64,000 nt of DNA from Callipepla californica brunnescens (Eukaryota; Chordata; Aves; Galliformes; Odontophoridae): NCBI GenBank assembly GCA_023055505.1, contig JALIRH010000077.1:1240001-1304000 (forward strand), read 5' to 3'. The notes under the pieces were generated by a model. That model saw nothing but the letters and a program-made list of their open reading frames with translations, did not search any database and was not told where the DNA came from. Shown here piece by piece: positions 52,101 through 63,175 of the stretch (within the stretch, counting starts at the first letter, position 1; each line of letters begins with the position of its first letter). The translations under genes were made by a program, and so were the position numbers.

Positions 52101-53947
52101 ATCAACACGTGATGTCTGTAAAATGTTTGGGAGCTGGTAACATTACCCATTTGGAGGCAATATCCCAAGCTACTGCTAGAACTCAAAAATAAAAATAAAA
52201 AAAAATACAGGATGACTAGTATATCACTTCACCTGGAAAAGACAGCGGAAGATTTTGAAAGCTTAAATACTATGTTTATGAATGTTTAAAATGTCCTGGC
52301 CAATTTTATGCAGGAAATAAAAAAGTAGAAAGACAGAAATATACTCCACACAATAAAAGTCCTTTAATACAGATGAGCATATTAATGCAGAATGAGGAAG
52401 CTGAGCTAGCTCTATAAAGACAAAGCATCTGCTTTCCACATCCAGGACCATCAGTCCTGCAAGAGAAACTGCCTTTGACAAATCCTGAAGAGATTAAGCC
52501 ACACACAGCTGTCACTTAAAAATTCAGTATTTTTCATAAACAAAAACCATACAACTTAACTCATGCACGCTGCACTGGTAATATGATAAATCTACATTGC
52601 AGTAACAATAACCAAAAGACAGCATTTCCTGTGTAATTTCAGCGCTCTTAAAACTGATGTATTTCACTCTTTCCCAAACAGGGTAATTGGTCCCTTCTGG
52701 CCACGTAGCAATAGAACAACTGCTGCTCTATCACCAGCATCCTGGCTGGGCCCCAGCCATCTCCCAGCCTTACTCAGCATCCTTTACCAAGGTTCATTTG
52801 AAAACAGTACCCAGGCAAAACACGTGGGACGAAGTTAAACATTAACCACATTTGAATCACAGAAAATTCTGAAATACTAAGAACTGCAGAGGCTTTTCTG
52901 TCTCTGAAGACTACTCTGGTCTTCAGCCACACATTCTAACAGTTGCCAAGTAAACACAAGTGTTTCTGCTTATCGGTGTGCTCTCAATTCTCTTTTTTTT
53001 TTCTGCGGTGTTTCCAAAGGCAAGCAGCTCCCCACCAGTGCGGAGAAAGCTCTCAAACAGCATGGATCTCCAATTCTGAACTCACATTAAAGGAGTGCCA
53101 GCAGCTAATCTTCAGTACTGAGCTAAAGGAGTCACTGTGCCTCAGCGCAGCTGATGATATCAGCTTAGCCATTCACAGTCATCTTAAAACTTCCATCAGT
53201 TTTCAGCAAGCTAGTGAAACTTACCCAATCACCTGCACCAGTGACTCAAAGTTCCTTTATTTCACACCCTTTGGGTCAGATCATTTATTTTCTGTGCATT
53301 TACTGAATGTGTACAGAATACAGAGCCAAGCTCCTCTGCTGATATGGACTGATGCTAACGCCACTGAGTCACACAGACTTCAGTAGAGCTACACTGACTT
53401 AAAGCAGATAAAGGCTACTGCACCATATGGTTCTGTTTAGCTCAGGTATCTCCAGCTATCTTCCTTTGATTGGCTTTATATGAAGTCTGAATAATGCTGC
53501 AGTGTTTACAGGAAGAAAGAAAGCCAAGCTCAGAAGAGCACACTGCCTTGAGTTCACTGCTTTAGACTTAAAACCATTATTATTTAATAATAATAATAAC
53601 GTTCATGTTCTGATCCCTCACAAAACACACTGAAAGAATGGTAATACATCTGCCTACTTTGCACAGCTGGCTTTCAAGACACAGCGACACAAAGCACAGA
53701 AGCTTGGGGAACAGTAAATAAGCCAGTAGAGAACTGATACATTAACTATGCAGCACCACACAGAGAAACAATATGGGTCTGCAAAACAGGTTAATGAGCA
53801 TTATTTATAAAAAATACAGGATTAATGTGTTTTCACTACATCCACCTGCAGAGCTATTTTGGGCAGGGTAGTTGCTCAGAACAGAGATTCTAACGCACAA
53901 GAAACTCAAGAGGAATGTGATGAAGGCTTACAAGGAAGCATCCATAC
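49154..53947 (-). other. PCDH15: PCDH15 intron, about 4.8 kb, within EC6
   Basis: The intron runs from donor GTATGG at 53947 to acceptor CTAAAG at 49154. It contains a CR1 3' end at 50308-50512 and a short (TA)n near 50108-50130. The remainder (50520-53947) shows no element I recognise. A 147-codon open frame at 52943-53386 starts at TTG and has no known family. Confidence 0.8.
50308..50512 (-). mobile_element. CR1 LINE 3' end
   Basis: AATCACAGAATCACAGAGTT is the reverse complement of the repeated CR1 terminal octamers. It is followed by GGTTGGAAGGGACCTCTAGA, GATCATCGAGTCCAACCCCC and CCAGTGCTCCGTCACTGCAC. It is well preserved and so probably relatively recent. Confidence 0.93.
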
Positions 53948-54080
53948 CTGCAGGTTTAACAAAATGGCTCCAGTCCTCATGGCCTCGCTGACTTCCAGGC
54001 TGTACATCAGCTGGGGGAAGCGGGGAGGGCTCTGGTTGTTGGGTGGAAGGACCTCAATATAAACAGTAGTAATAGAGCTC
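53948..54080 (-). CDS. PCDH15: PCDH15 exon: end of EC5, EC5-EC6 linker, start of EC6
   Basis: The exon has 133 bases. The first base completes the split Arg codon, then 44 codons follow. The acceptor is CTCATTGCAG|G and the donor CTGCAG|GTATGG. The product contains [10 protein letters not shown], the last strand of EC5, then LPPNNQSPP where a cadherin linker normally has DXNDN, then [19 protein letters not shown], the first strand of EC6 with the XEX-type Glu in SEA. This PPNNQSPP junction is a PCDH15 signature and the main reason for choosing PCDH15 over CDH23. The linker differs from the canonical calcium site, which suggests a less rigid or less calcium-loaded joint; that is inference. The exon is phase-asymmetric, so skipping it alone would shift the frame. 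Confidence 0.96.
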
Positions 54081-55694
54081 CTGCAATGAGACAAAAAATG
54101 CGCAAGCTGAAGTCAATACATCAGCAAACACAGGGCAACCAATAAGTCTGTCTTATTCTTTGTGTGTTCTGCAAGTTTCACTATCTCCCTTCGGCTCTTT
54201 GAAAAGCTTTGGGACATATTCCTTCACTCCCCGTGGAAAGGAAACGAGGCTGCAACATTAATAGCTGAAAAGCTAAGTAACGTTTCTTAAAAACACAACG
54301 GTAAGATGTTGCCTTGTAATCCCTTAGTTAGAACCCTTGGAATCCCTCAGTCCTCCAGAACAGGAGGACAAATCCTGGGATGGTAACTCCTACTGCTAAC
54401 ACACCACCCCCCTGGAGCATCCCTGTCATGGTACAGTGTGCATCCTTTTTTTGGAAGAGAGGGAACTGAAAGCAGTGTTGGAGAGGTAATGCTCAGAGAA
54501 GGCTGATGTACACCAGCAGGCTGCATCACTGCTGTGGTTTCCAGCAGCAGGATAACAGGTTGGTGTGTGGGGCATTCAGCTGCCATCAGGGGCTGAGGTG
54601 TTCTAAGGTGTTCTAAGCCCCTGCTGCCTCCAGGATGCTCTGGAAGCTTCCAGGAGTGGGCACCCAGCAGCTGGACATGTCAATCCACCATCTGCATCCA
54701 AACAATAGAGACAAGCTGTGCTTCAGCAAGCCTTCAAAAGTTGAATGGCACCATGCCATAATGCCTTCCCAAACTTCCATCAGTGCCCGGCAACCCCGTT
54801 AGCCCTGGGCATTCCTCATTTTCTAGTGCACTGAGTGATGCAGTGCCTAATCACAGCCACATGTCTCTGGAGCATGTGCCAGACTCACTTCTACTAATAC
54901 AGGGGATGAGAAATCTTGCTGCTTTGATCACAATAGCCAGCTCCTTATCTGATGTAATCACACTTGAAACAAGTATACAACCTGCACTGAAATACATAAG
55001 CGAATGACAAAGCCTCACCCATCCATCATACCAGCCAGGATTTAAGAAGCTGAATTTGCAGACTAATGGCTCAATGGATATAAACAAATCCAGCACATTC
55101 AGGGGAGGACGGACACTCACAACTGCAGTTGATTACCCACTGTAGACTACCTCTTTACAAATGAGTCAGTTTCTAAAATTCCCTGCCTTCCTGTCTATGA
55201 TATTCCATCATATCCCACTAATCTTTCTGAATCCACATTCCTCATCTACATTGTTGGAACAAAATAATATCATCACCAAATGATCAAAACCAGGTATGAT
55301 GAATGAACAGACAAAATACCACTGCAGAACACAGTCTGTGTGTTTTCTTGAGATAGCTCATGGCTATGTTTGATATACACAACCAAACAGTTGAGTTTCA
55401 GCTTGCATTTTTCTTCCACTGCTGAACATCTAATAAAAAATGACTGTTTTTTATCACTTTCTCCTAATCCTGGTGTATTTCAATAATGCCCAAGCTGATT
55501 CATTGTCTACCAATCTCCCTAAAAAAGGGTTTCTGCTCGCCAAAACAGTAAGCAAATTTTCTTCAAATCTTTATGACAAGCTGACAAAAGTAAAACTCTA
55601 GCAGTCTGCAAACTAAACGCAGCATAGGATAAAAAGCTACTTTTCCTTTCTCGTTTCCAATCCATTTCTGACTAGCACTCTGCTATTTTATCTT

Positions 55695-55713
55695 TTATAT
55701 ATATATATATATT
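55695..55713. repeat. (TA)n microsatellite
   Basis: About nine TA units between TTT and TTTGATTATG. Confidence 0.85.
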
Positions 55714-57048
55714 TGATTATGTACAGCCTTTTTAGGTGGTTGGCAGAACCTACACTGTTACGGGAATAGGAAAGGGGCAGAGCTGCCAACTTCCTACAAC
55801 TGCAGTTGAACTTTTAACACTGCAAGAACAGGTGAATACCCTGAAAACAGCAGAGGAATTGAAAAGTATTCACAAAGTAACAGAAAAGCATGGAAATAGA
55901 GGTTTTATGCTGCTCCAGATAAACAGTAATGCAAAGAAAGCACAGCCAACAAACCACTGAGACTGCATCACCAACTCTAATTTAGCTCTGCATGCTTTCT
56001 ACATACCACTATATTATACAGTGCCTAATGAATATACTCATATATATGAGTGCCAGCTTCTCTCTGGCCACACTATCTCTGCATACTCAAGTCAAAGAGA
56101 AAGTGCCCTTTTCCACTATATATTTCAATAATCTCACAGTCAAGTAGTTCTAGATTGTACAGTGTCTAGCAGATCACTGTTACCAGTAACTGAAACGATT
56201 CCAGTGTGTGGGAATCAGAGGAAGATGGTGACAAGACCAAGGTCTGAACAAATGTTTTTTGATGTTACAAGTGTCACTCCTGTTTTTTTCAACAACAGAT
56301 CCCACTAATCACAATACCTGTAACTATAACTTCAGAAGTGAAAAGATAAACTTCTTTACACTTTAATACTTTGAATATACTTGAAATACTTAAGGGCGCT
56401 TCAAGTCAGTTAACACTTGTTACAAATAGACAGAAAACCTTGTTTTATGCACAGTTACACATCAAGAATTTAACGTGCCTTGAATAAAGAGGTAGACATA
56501 AATAACTGTAATTTACCTATGTGCTCAGAGAGACAGCTTTCATAAGCTTGCCCCTGCTTTGTGCAGAAGCAGAGGGATAGTTACAGTTCAAATCAGTTTA
56601 TACATGACAACAGTCAACCTGGAATGTTTTGTATTAGGATGCAGAGTTGGGAAGAAACGTTCAGTTATTTTAAATTACATCAAATTTCCGTATTTATTTT
56701 CTAGGGAGCAAGCCTTCCTACATGCACAAATACAACATCTGCCTAGAACCAGCCCATTCCTAGAAGTCTTAGCTACTGGGTACTGCCTTACCAAGGCAAT
56801 GGCAAGGCATCTAACACAATGTGATGTCTTTGTAGATGAAGTAGCAAGAATTTCTTGCAACCCCAGCTGCAAGATGCTAAGCACTTCACAGCCAAAAATA
56901 AGGAATGGAAATTTAAGTGATGGAAAAGGACAGATTTAAAGAGCTCCGAATTGCAGCTCACATGAGCTCATCCTGGCTCATTATGTAATATCATAGGAGG
57001 CTGCAGAAAGCCCTGACAATTCGATTCTGGTTTTCCAATCTCAGATAC

Positions 57049-57096
57049 AAAAAAAAAAAAAAAAAAAAAAAAAAAGAGAGAGAGCAGGCAGGCAGC
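57049..57096. repeat. Poly(A) run with (GA)n and (GCAG)n
   Basis: Twenty-seven A bases are followed directly by GAGAGAGAG and then CAGGCAGGCAGC. This compound microsatellite is likely to vary in length and to be error-prone in sequencing. Confidence 0.9.
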
Positions 57097-57577
57097 AATA
57101 TCTTTGTGTCCAAACTTATTTTGCCAAACAGTCTGAATTCTCCGCATCGTTTCTTATTCTACAGTATCTCACTAGAGCTCTGTGATTTTCTAACCCTTCA
57201 CAGACACACTATAAACAGCCTTGGGCTCTGAATACACCTCAGCTCAACAGGGCCAGGTTTCCCCTAAGGCTGCATGCCCCAACTACAGGAGATGGGAGAG
57301 GTTTGTGGCACATGAACTGAAAGCTATGAAGCAAGTTGTATGCTGTAATTCCATAAAAAGAGAGGCAAGGAAAAATGGTCATAAAATAAGAGCTTTTCCA
57401 CTTTTAAAGATTATTTCAAGGAAGAGGTTGTCAGAGAAGGAAGCACATCCTCCCAACACACACCATCAGAAATATGTATTTTAGGACAGAAAAACCCAAA
57501 AAAGCAAACAAACCCTCAAAATTAACCTTAGAGCAATCAACACTGTACTACAGCAGCCACCACTGCTGGATGGACAT

Positions 57578-57599
57578 GAAGCTCTTCTGAAGCTCTTCT
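57578..57599. repeat. 11 bp tandem duplication
   Basis: GAAGCTCTTCT occurs twice in a row, followed by a partial third copy, GAAG. Confidence 0.85.
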
Positions 57600-58528
57600 G
57601 AAGTTGCATTATTGACTTTTGTTCACCACTTTAATACTGTGTTAGCACACTACAGCACTAAGTGCATAATAGTCCACAATCTTCTTTTCAGCACTGCTAA
57701 CAGCCTACTATCAGCTGCTCTAGGAGACGGTTTATCAAGAAAGCAAGCAACAGAGAGAAAGGAGGAGGAAATTCAATCACAGAACAGTGCTATCAGATTC
57801 TAGTGCTATGAACAATCCAACAATCAGAATGCTTCAGCGACTGAAAATGCAGTTGCAGAATGTTTGCAGAACAGAATGAGCTGCTTTATTTGAAGATATG
57901 ATAGAAGCAGAAGGTCATGAAGGAAAAAAAAAACCTCACAAAACTCTATTTTTACATTTACTCTCCTTCTTACTACCTCCTTGAATAAGAACGAAAAGTT
58001 GGTGGGAGATTTAAACGCTGCAGATTACTGTTCTTCTCTACCACAATCTTTGGACAACAAGGTTGAAGAGTTATCAGTACATGACACCAGACAAAGAACA
58101 TGAAAGCCACTTTTATGCAATTCCCTCATGACATGACAACATTTGTGCACAGCTGCCAGAATGCAAAATCAAAAGAAGCCCATCAGTGAGTCTTGGCATC
58201 TTTCGTTTTTTGAACATGAGAGCACCCTGTTCTAACCATGGTAAATCTGCAGATTGTTTTTATCCGTGGATGGAGAACCGAAATAATTCTGCTAAGAATT
58301 AAGGTGAGTACACTGCTCACCACTGGCACAACCTGCCACGTATGCTGCAGCACATCCCACACGTGGGCAGAATGTCTCCAGCTCAGCAACCTGTCTCTGA
58401 TCCTTTCTGCATCACAGCAAGCTGAATTCTCAACAGAAAGCACCTTCTTTCTCACTTTTCTTCCTTACATCCCTTCATTTCAATTTCTCTTAACGAATGT
58501 GTGCACAACTACAGCATAATGCAGAATT

Positions 58529-58545
58529 AAAAAAAAAAAAAAAAA
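58529..58545. repeat. Poly(A) tract, 17 bases
   Basis: An uninterrupted A homopolymer, about 230 bases downstream in the transcript sense is the EC5 exon donor on the other side; no retroposon body was identified beside it. Confidence 0.8.
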
Positions 58546-58775
58546 GCATTACAAGCAAATGAAGTAATGAAATCTACATGCTACATGAAAAATACAAGTA
58601 ACTAAAAACAAACACATTAACATGATTTCCAATATGACACTTGTCCAGGAAAAGAGCCTTAGACACCAAACGGAACACAGTGAATCTTATTCAGTTATAG
58701 GTGTAGAGGTGCACCACACTTCTTATGCACTGCTAAGCACTGATTAAAAATTAGTTTCATTATAAGATGAATTAC

Positions 58776-58969
58776 CTTCTCTGTGCAGGAGGAGCGCTAT
58801 CAGATGCTTTGACAGTGAGAGCATAGGATCGCCCCACTGACAATACAACTCCTGGAGCAATGGTGATAAGGCCTGTTCGGTCATTGATGATGAAGTCTCC
58901 CTGATCCCCAGCCAAAATTTCATACACTATCTGTCCATTGGGTCCCTCGTCCGCATCTACAGCAGTGAG
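58776..58969 (-). CDS. PCDH15: PCDH15 exon: most of EC5
   Basis: This is the most 5' exon in the window, encoding codons 1-64 of the segment plus two bases of an Arg codon. The acceptor is TTGAATTGCAG and the donor AG|GTAATT, so it enters in phase 0 and leaves with two bases over. The product opens [12 protein letters not shown], where DAD is the DXD calcium motif, and continues through [17 protein letters not shown] and [17 protein letters not shown]. Human PCDH15 has the same framework. At the place where cadherin repeats usually carry DRE or DYE this repeat reads PGVVLSVGR, with no acidic residue; the human protein, from memory, keeps one Glu there. The first strand of EC5 must come from an exon upstream of the window. 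Confidence 0.95.
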
Positions 58970-61900
58970 CTGCAATTCAAAACCAGAATGTCAGCATGCG
59001 TGATTCAGTGGTGTATTCTAATACCTTATCATAAAAAATAAAAAAAAAGAAACTAACTCGTTAGGGGTAGAGGAAGCAGAAAAGAGAGAAAAAGAACAAC
59101 TGTAACATATGCTCTGATTTCTAGTTACAGTACAAGAAGGATTCTGTTTAAATGAAGAATAATAAGTGGAAGAACATTGTGGAACAGAGAAAAACTGCTT
59201 ACCTAAGACTGCAAGAAAATTATCTTAAGGATGGAACTTTAAGAAAACTAATAGAGACCAAGTTTACCCTCTGTTAAGTGGAATTTATAACACTTACCCT
59301 GAAAAAACAAACAAACAAAAAAGAGGTGGGGGATCCTTATCATGTTGCAAATGTAACAAGAGGGTCTTTTCCAATTACTGATATTTCCCATCCCACGCTA
59401 CGCTCTTCGAAGTCTAACATCCAGGTCTTGCTTTACAAGTCCTCATCACATGGAACAGGGAAACAACATTCATTTTACTCCTACACCCCCACGCCACAGA
59501 GGAAACAAAATGGAAGAGATGTGGCAGTTGTTCCCACACGGATGCAGATGGAACAGACACAACTATGCACCTCACAGACACACAGGGCTCATTCCATAAC
59601 GTGACACCATCTATCTGAAGGGCTCTGCTTATGGGGAGTCCAGTTATAAACACAGCTTACTGGGGATTTCTACACTGTTGCCTCTACACCATCTCTCTAC
59701 TGGAGTTAAATCATGCGCAGTATTTCTACCACAGAATTATGTAGTTTTGATCCTCAGCCTGAGAAAATTTTAAGGCCTAATGTTTTAGATACAAATTTTA
59801 ATGACGAACATGAGTTTGCTACCAGTGAAATGAGGAAGTTCTTCTACTGTCCTTAGAAAATGCACCAGTTTTATCCCTCTTCTTTAGCATGCCACACAAA
59901 ATTTACGTAATTGTTTATGTGGCCAGAAAAAAACCTCAGCATTTATATTTGTTTGCTTCTAGCCAAGGGTGAAGTACCAACGACTTTCCCTGCCATAACA
60001 CAAGCAACTAGCAATCTGAGGTTTATTATCAGACTTCTGCCATAACATATCCAGAACTATGCATCCATGCATCAGTCATGCAGGTTGACAGTCCAGGCTC
60101 TTAGCTTAGCCTTTTCATCTCTCCTCTTCCTTCGCTCATGCTAAATTACGTGCAAAATTAATACAATTAATACAATAGCAAACTGGTTACAATGCCTGCC
60201 ACTTGAACTTCATTATTCAACTTAAAATCACAACTTAATTACCTTCTTTAGAAAACAAAAGGGAGCATCCTTATAGATTAGATTTAGGGTTGAATTGCCA
60301 AACTTAACACCAAACTACACCAGTATCTATAGACTTTCTAAGGTGGTCGTCTTCTTCCAATAAGCATCACTTTGCTGATAGACCTACTGTTTCCCATGTG
60401 GCTTTTAATTACTTCAGAAAATGGCAGGGGTTGACATAGAGCTGTATGAGCAGTACTTGAACTCTGAAGGAGGCCACTGCCACAGCAGGCAATGCCAGTG
60501 ATGCTCACATACCCAGCTGGGCTGTACCAACAGCAGCAGAGTCGATATGACAGGGACTGATAGCTCAGCAGGCTTCTGCTGCTCCCAGCTGCAGCTGGGA
60601 ATTTCAATGTGGGAAATATAGCAAGAGGCACCAGCAGGTACAGTGTCAGAGCCCTCCTGGGGATGTACAAAGCAGTGAAAAATCTCAGCCTCAGAAATAA
60701 TTCTCTACAGTAAGAATGCAAAAAAGAAAAAAAAAAAAAAAACACCCAACTTCTTTAAAGGTCGCTGTTGTCCTATCAGTGTTGGTTTTCTCAATCAAAA
60801 CAGTCATGCCGGCAGGCAGACTTGGATGGGGACTGCGAGTCCAGGATTTATCCATAACACATGATCACAAAGCCTTTGTGATGACCATGAAGCCAACGGT
60901 AGGATCAACAGACATCACCTGAGCCTAGGGCAGCTGAGACAGCAGGCTAAGTGTCTATCAGACACCCTTTTCTCATCCCCTTGATAATCTCACAGCTGAC
61001 AGCAGCACAGACAGGTAGAGAAACTGATTCAAGTCTCTTCCACATTAGAATATACTGCCATCTCTTAATCAGTGTAGCATCATGCCCACCTTCAACAGGA
61101 AGGCCCTTTTGGAGCCCTTTCTACAATTTCAAACCAAACTTTGCCCATCACAGTCAAGAGCTCGAAGAGCAAGCAGAGAAAGGAATTAAACCCAAAGCTG
61201 TAATAGTCAAGTTAATAATATCAGCATATAAAATTACCCACAAAAGGGAGAACACAGATATACTCAGGGATTTAGCTGCTTTATAGAATTATCTTCATTC
61301 TCTATTCAGACAGGCTCAGCAAAATATGAGATTTTGTATGTGAAGTCAAAAACTTGCTCAAAAACAAGAACCGAGCCCATAATAGCTTAAAGAGATTAAT
61401 GGATATGCTGAAAGATAAATGACTTAAGTGTATTAATAAAAGCGGGCTTTACTTTCTTTAATAGGAATGCAAACAATCATTGCTGTCAGGGATGGAGTTA
61501 CTTAGTGGAGGAACAGTCATTTCTAACTCGGCATGGAGTGTACTCAGTATCTATCAACTGAAAAGTATGTTAAGTTCCTTTTTTCCTGAAGTACCTCTAT
61601 CACACAGAGTGTGGTGATCCAAAGCTAAATTTCCAATGAACAGAAGTATTTAAACTTTACCCAAGCTGATTTCATTTGAATGTATCATTAAATTTGTTGT
61701 CCCCCAACAACTCCACTATCACCGCTGAATCTGAACTAGTAGCAAATCCTGATTAATTCTTGCATGCTGAAACATGCCAGAATGCACCGAACACAAGATA
61801 AATAAGTTGAAATATCTCGAAAATTACGAAGGAGACCAATTATTCTCAGAAATTTAAGAAATAAATATCACGTTGTTCTTAAGAACATTTCTCATTCTCC

Positions 61901-62648
61901 ATATTCTTTTAAATTCTGAAAAAGACATCCTACGAAGACTGCACTTCTGTAACCTGCTTTACATTTCATCCATATGCTATCCTGACATATCAATACATTG
62001 ACTTTCAACGGTCAGACAGAACCAAGACACCACAGCTCCATACTCTTACAGTTTAGAGCTTAAACTCCTCTTTAAACCACTTCTTTGGTGTATACATCTG
62101 AACGCATTCATTAACCTTGCAAAAAGTAACCATCAAACTACGTGTCACAGTTAAGAGAAGTGTTGTAATAACATTTCTTTACTTGGAAAGTAACAGACAC
62201 AAAAAGACAAAGAAAGGCTTTATGCAAAATACAAGGTCCTAAGCATTTAATCACAGGATTTGGAACAAGGCCAGTTTTTACAGTGATGACATGAAAAAGG
62301 AAATTAATTGTCTACACAAGTACATAAATTAATAAGGTTAATTAAACTTACAAATACCAAATGCTTGAAAAGATAAGTGATTTGAATAATGTTCTGGGGC
62401 AAAAACATGAATAAAAATGAAGTTTTACAGCTGCCACAATACGTGATTCTATAAATTCATCTCCAGCTGTTGAAGACTGATACAGTTTCCCAGTCAACAC
62501 AACTTTAGAAATACAACTAAAATATATGTGAAAAGCAGTTCAAAACAGGATTTAGTATACTTTCCCAAGAACTTTTTACATTCAGCAGTATCAGTTCCAA
62601 TACATTAATATGTAACATACTGCAAAATAGGTGCATATTCTATTACAG

Positions 62649-62780
62649 TAAGTGTTCAAGGAATGTTTAGATGTTGTGTTGAGGGGCATGGTTTAGTGAG
62701 AACTATTGGTGGTAGGTGGATGGTTGGACTGGATGATCATGTAGGTCTTTTCCAACCTTGGTGACTCTACGATTCTAAGA
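62649..62780 (+). mobile_element. CR1 LINE 3' end
   Basis: AGTGTTCAAGGAATGTTTAG, GAGGGGCATGGTTTAGTGAG, GGTTGGACTGGATGATCATG and TCCAACCTTGGTGACTCTAC match the CR1 subfamily with a GGGCATGGTTTAGTG segment. It ends in ACGATTCTAAGA, a diverged octamer. Confidence 0.9.
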
Positions 62781-63012
62781 AGTAATAATCTTGAATGGGT
62801 GAGGAGATATGCAACTGCTTGACAGTTTACAAAAACATATTCCTTTCACTGCACAAACTGAACAGTCAGTCTTATTTGCACTTGGAGGAAAACAGCTTTC
62901 TGTAGTAACACCTTCAGTTAACCTTCCCTTGTCAGACAGAACAACTACCAACAACAACTTTCATGCAGCCCTGTATGTTAGACAAATCAAATTTCAGCAG
63001 AAGTGGTCTAAC

Positions 63013-63075
63013 TCATAGAATCACAGAATGGTCTGAGTTGAAAAGGACACCAAAATCATCTAGTTTCCATTTCAA
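63013..63075 (-). mobile_element. CR1 LINE 3' end, outer short copy
   Basis: CTCATAGAATCACAGAATGG followed by AGTTGAAAAGGACACCAAAA and ATCATCTAGTTTCCA reads as a very short CR1 3' end on the minus strand. It ends immediately before a second CR1 3' end. Confidence 0.8.
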
Positions 63076-63175
63076 ACCCACAGAATCAGAATTGTAGGGG
63101 TTGGAAGGGACCTCTAGAGATCATCTAGTCTTGTGGGCAGGGTCCCAACCACTAGACCGTCATACTACCCACAGA
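63076..63175 (-). mobile_element. CR1 LINE 3' end, second copy abutting the first
   Basis: CCCACAGAATCAGAATTGTA followed by GGGGTTGGAAGGGACCTCTA and GAGATCATCTAGTC is a second minus-strand CR1 3' end. The two copies sit in the same orientation with no spacer. Confidence 0.85.

Larger units (their letters stand above)
54081..58775 (-). other. PCDH15: PCDH15 intron, about 4.7 kb, within EC5
   Basis: The intron runs from donor GTAATT at 58775 to acceptor GCAG at 54081. It has no CR1 fragment that I can see. It contains a (TA)n at 55695-55713, palindromes at 54640-54653 and 56036-56051, a 27-base A run followed by (GA) and (GCAG) repeats at 57049-57096, an 11 bp tandem duplication at 57578-57599 and a poly(A) run at 58529-58545. 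Confidence 0.8.
3921..58969 (-). other. PCDH15: PCDH15 gene body, internal part (eight exons, EC5 to EC9)
   Basis: Eight minus-strand segments between AG acceptors and GT donors join in phase to 426 codons with no stop. The product matches the middle of protocadherin-15 as I remember the human protein, near-identical over long stretches, for example [20 protein letters not shown] in EC5-EC6 and [11 protein letters not shown] in EC9. PCDH15 is a single-pass atypical cadherin with eleven EC repeats. In inner-ear hair cells it pairs with CDH23 to form the tip link, and it also acts in photoreceptors. Loss causes Usher syndrome 1F and DFNB23 deafness in people. Introns range from 1.25 kb to 13.5 kb, consistent with a very large gene. 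Neither the start nor the stop codon is in the window. Identification is by sequence recall, not database search. Confidence 0.95.

Noticed and set aside
52943..53386. 147-codon plus-strand open frame
   Set aside because: The frame opens at TTG, is antisense inside a PCDH15 intron and has no recognisable domain. It is treated as chance.
56559..56939. 126-codon plus-strand open frame
   Set aside because: It opens at GTG, has no known domain and shows no promoter or splice evidence.
58295..58325. GGTGAGTACACTGCTCACC as a cryptic exon donor or hairpin
   Set aside because: The stem is only six base pairs, and the upstream frame has no cadherin or other coding resemblance.
3921..58969. Assignment of the cadherin exons to CDH23
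   Set aside because: CDH23 is the tip-link partner and was my first idea because of its many EC repeats. The segments [21 protein letters not shown] and [18 protein letters not shown] are PCDH15 EC5-EC9 as I remember them.
60338..60745. 135-codon minus-strand open frame in the GC-richer intron part
   Set aside because: The start region is a translation of a homopolymer tract, and there is no family resemblance and no cadherin motif. It is not the missing EC5 first-strand exon.
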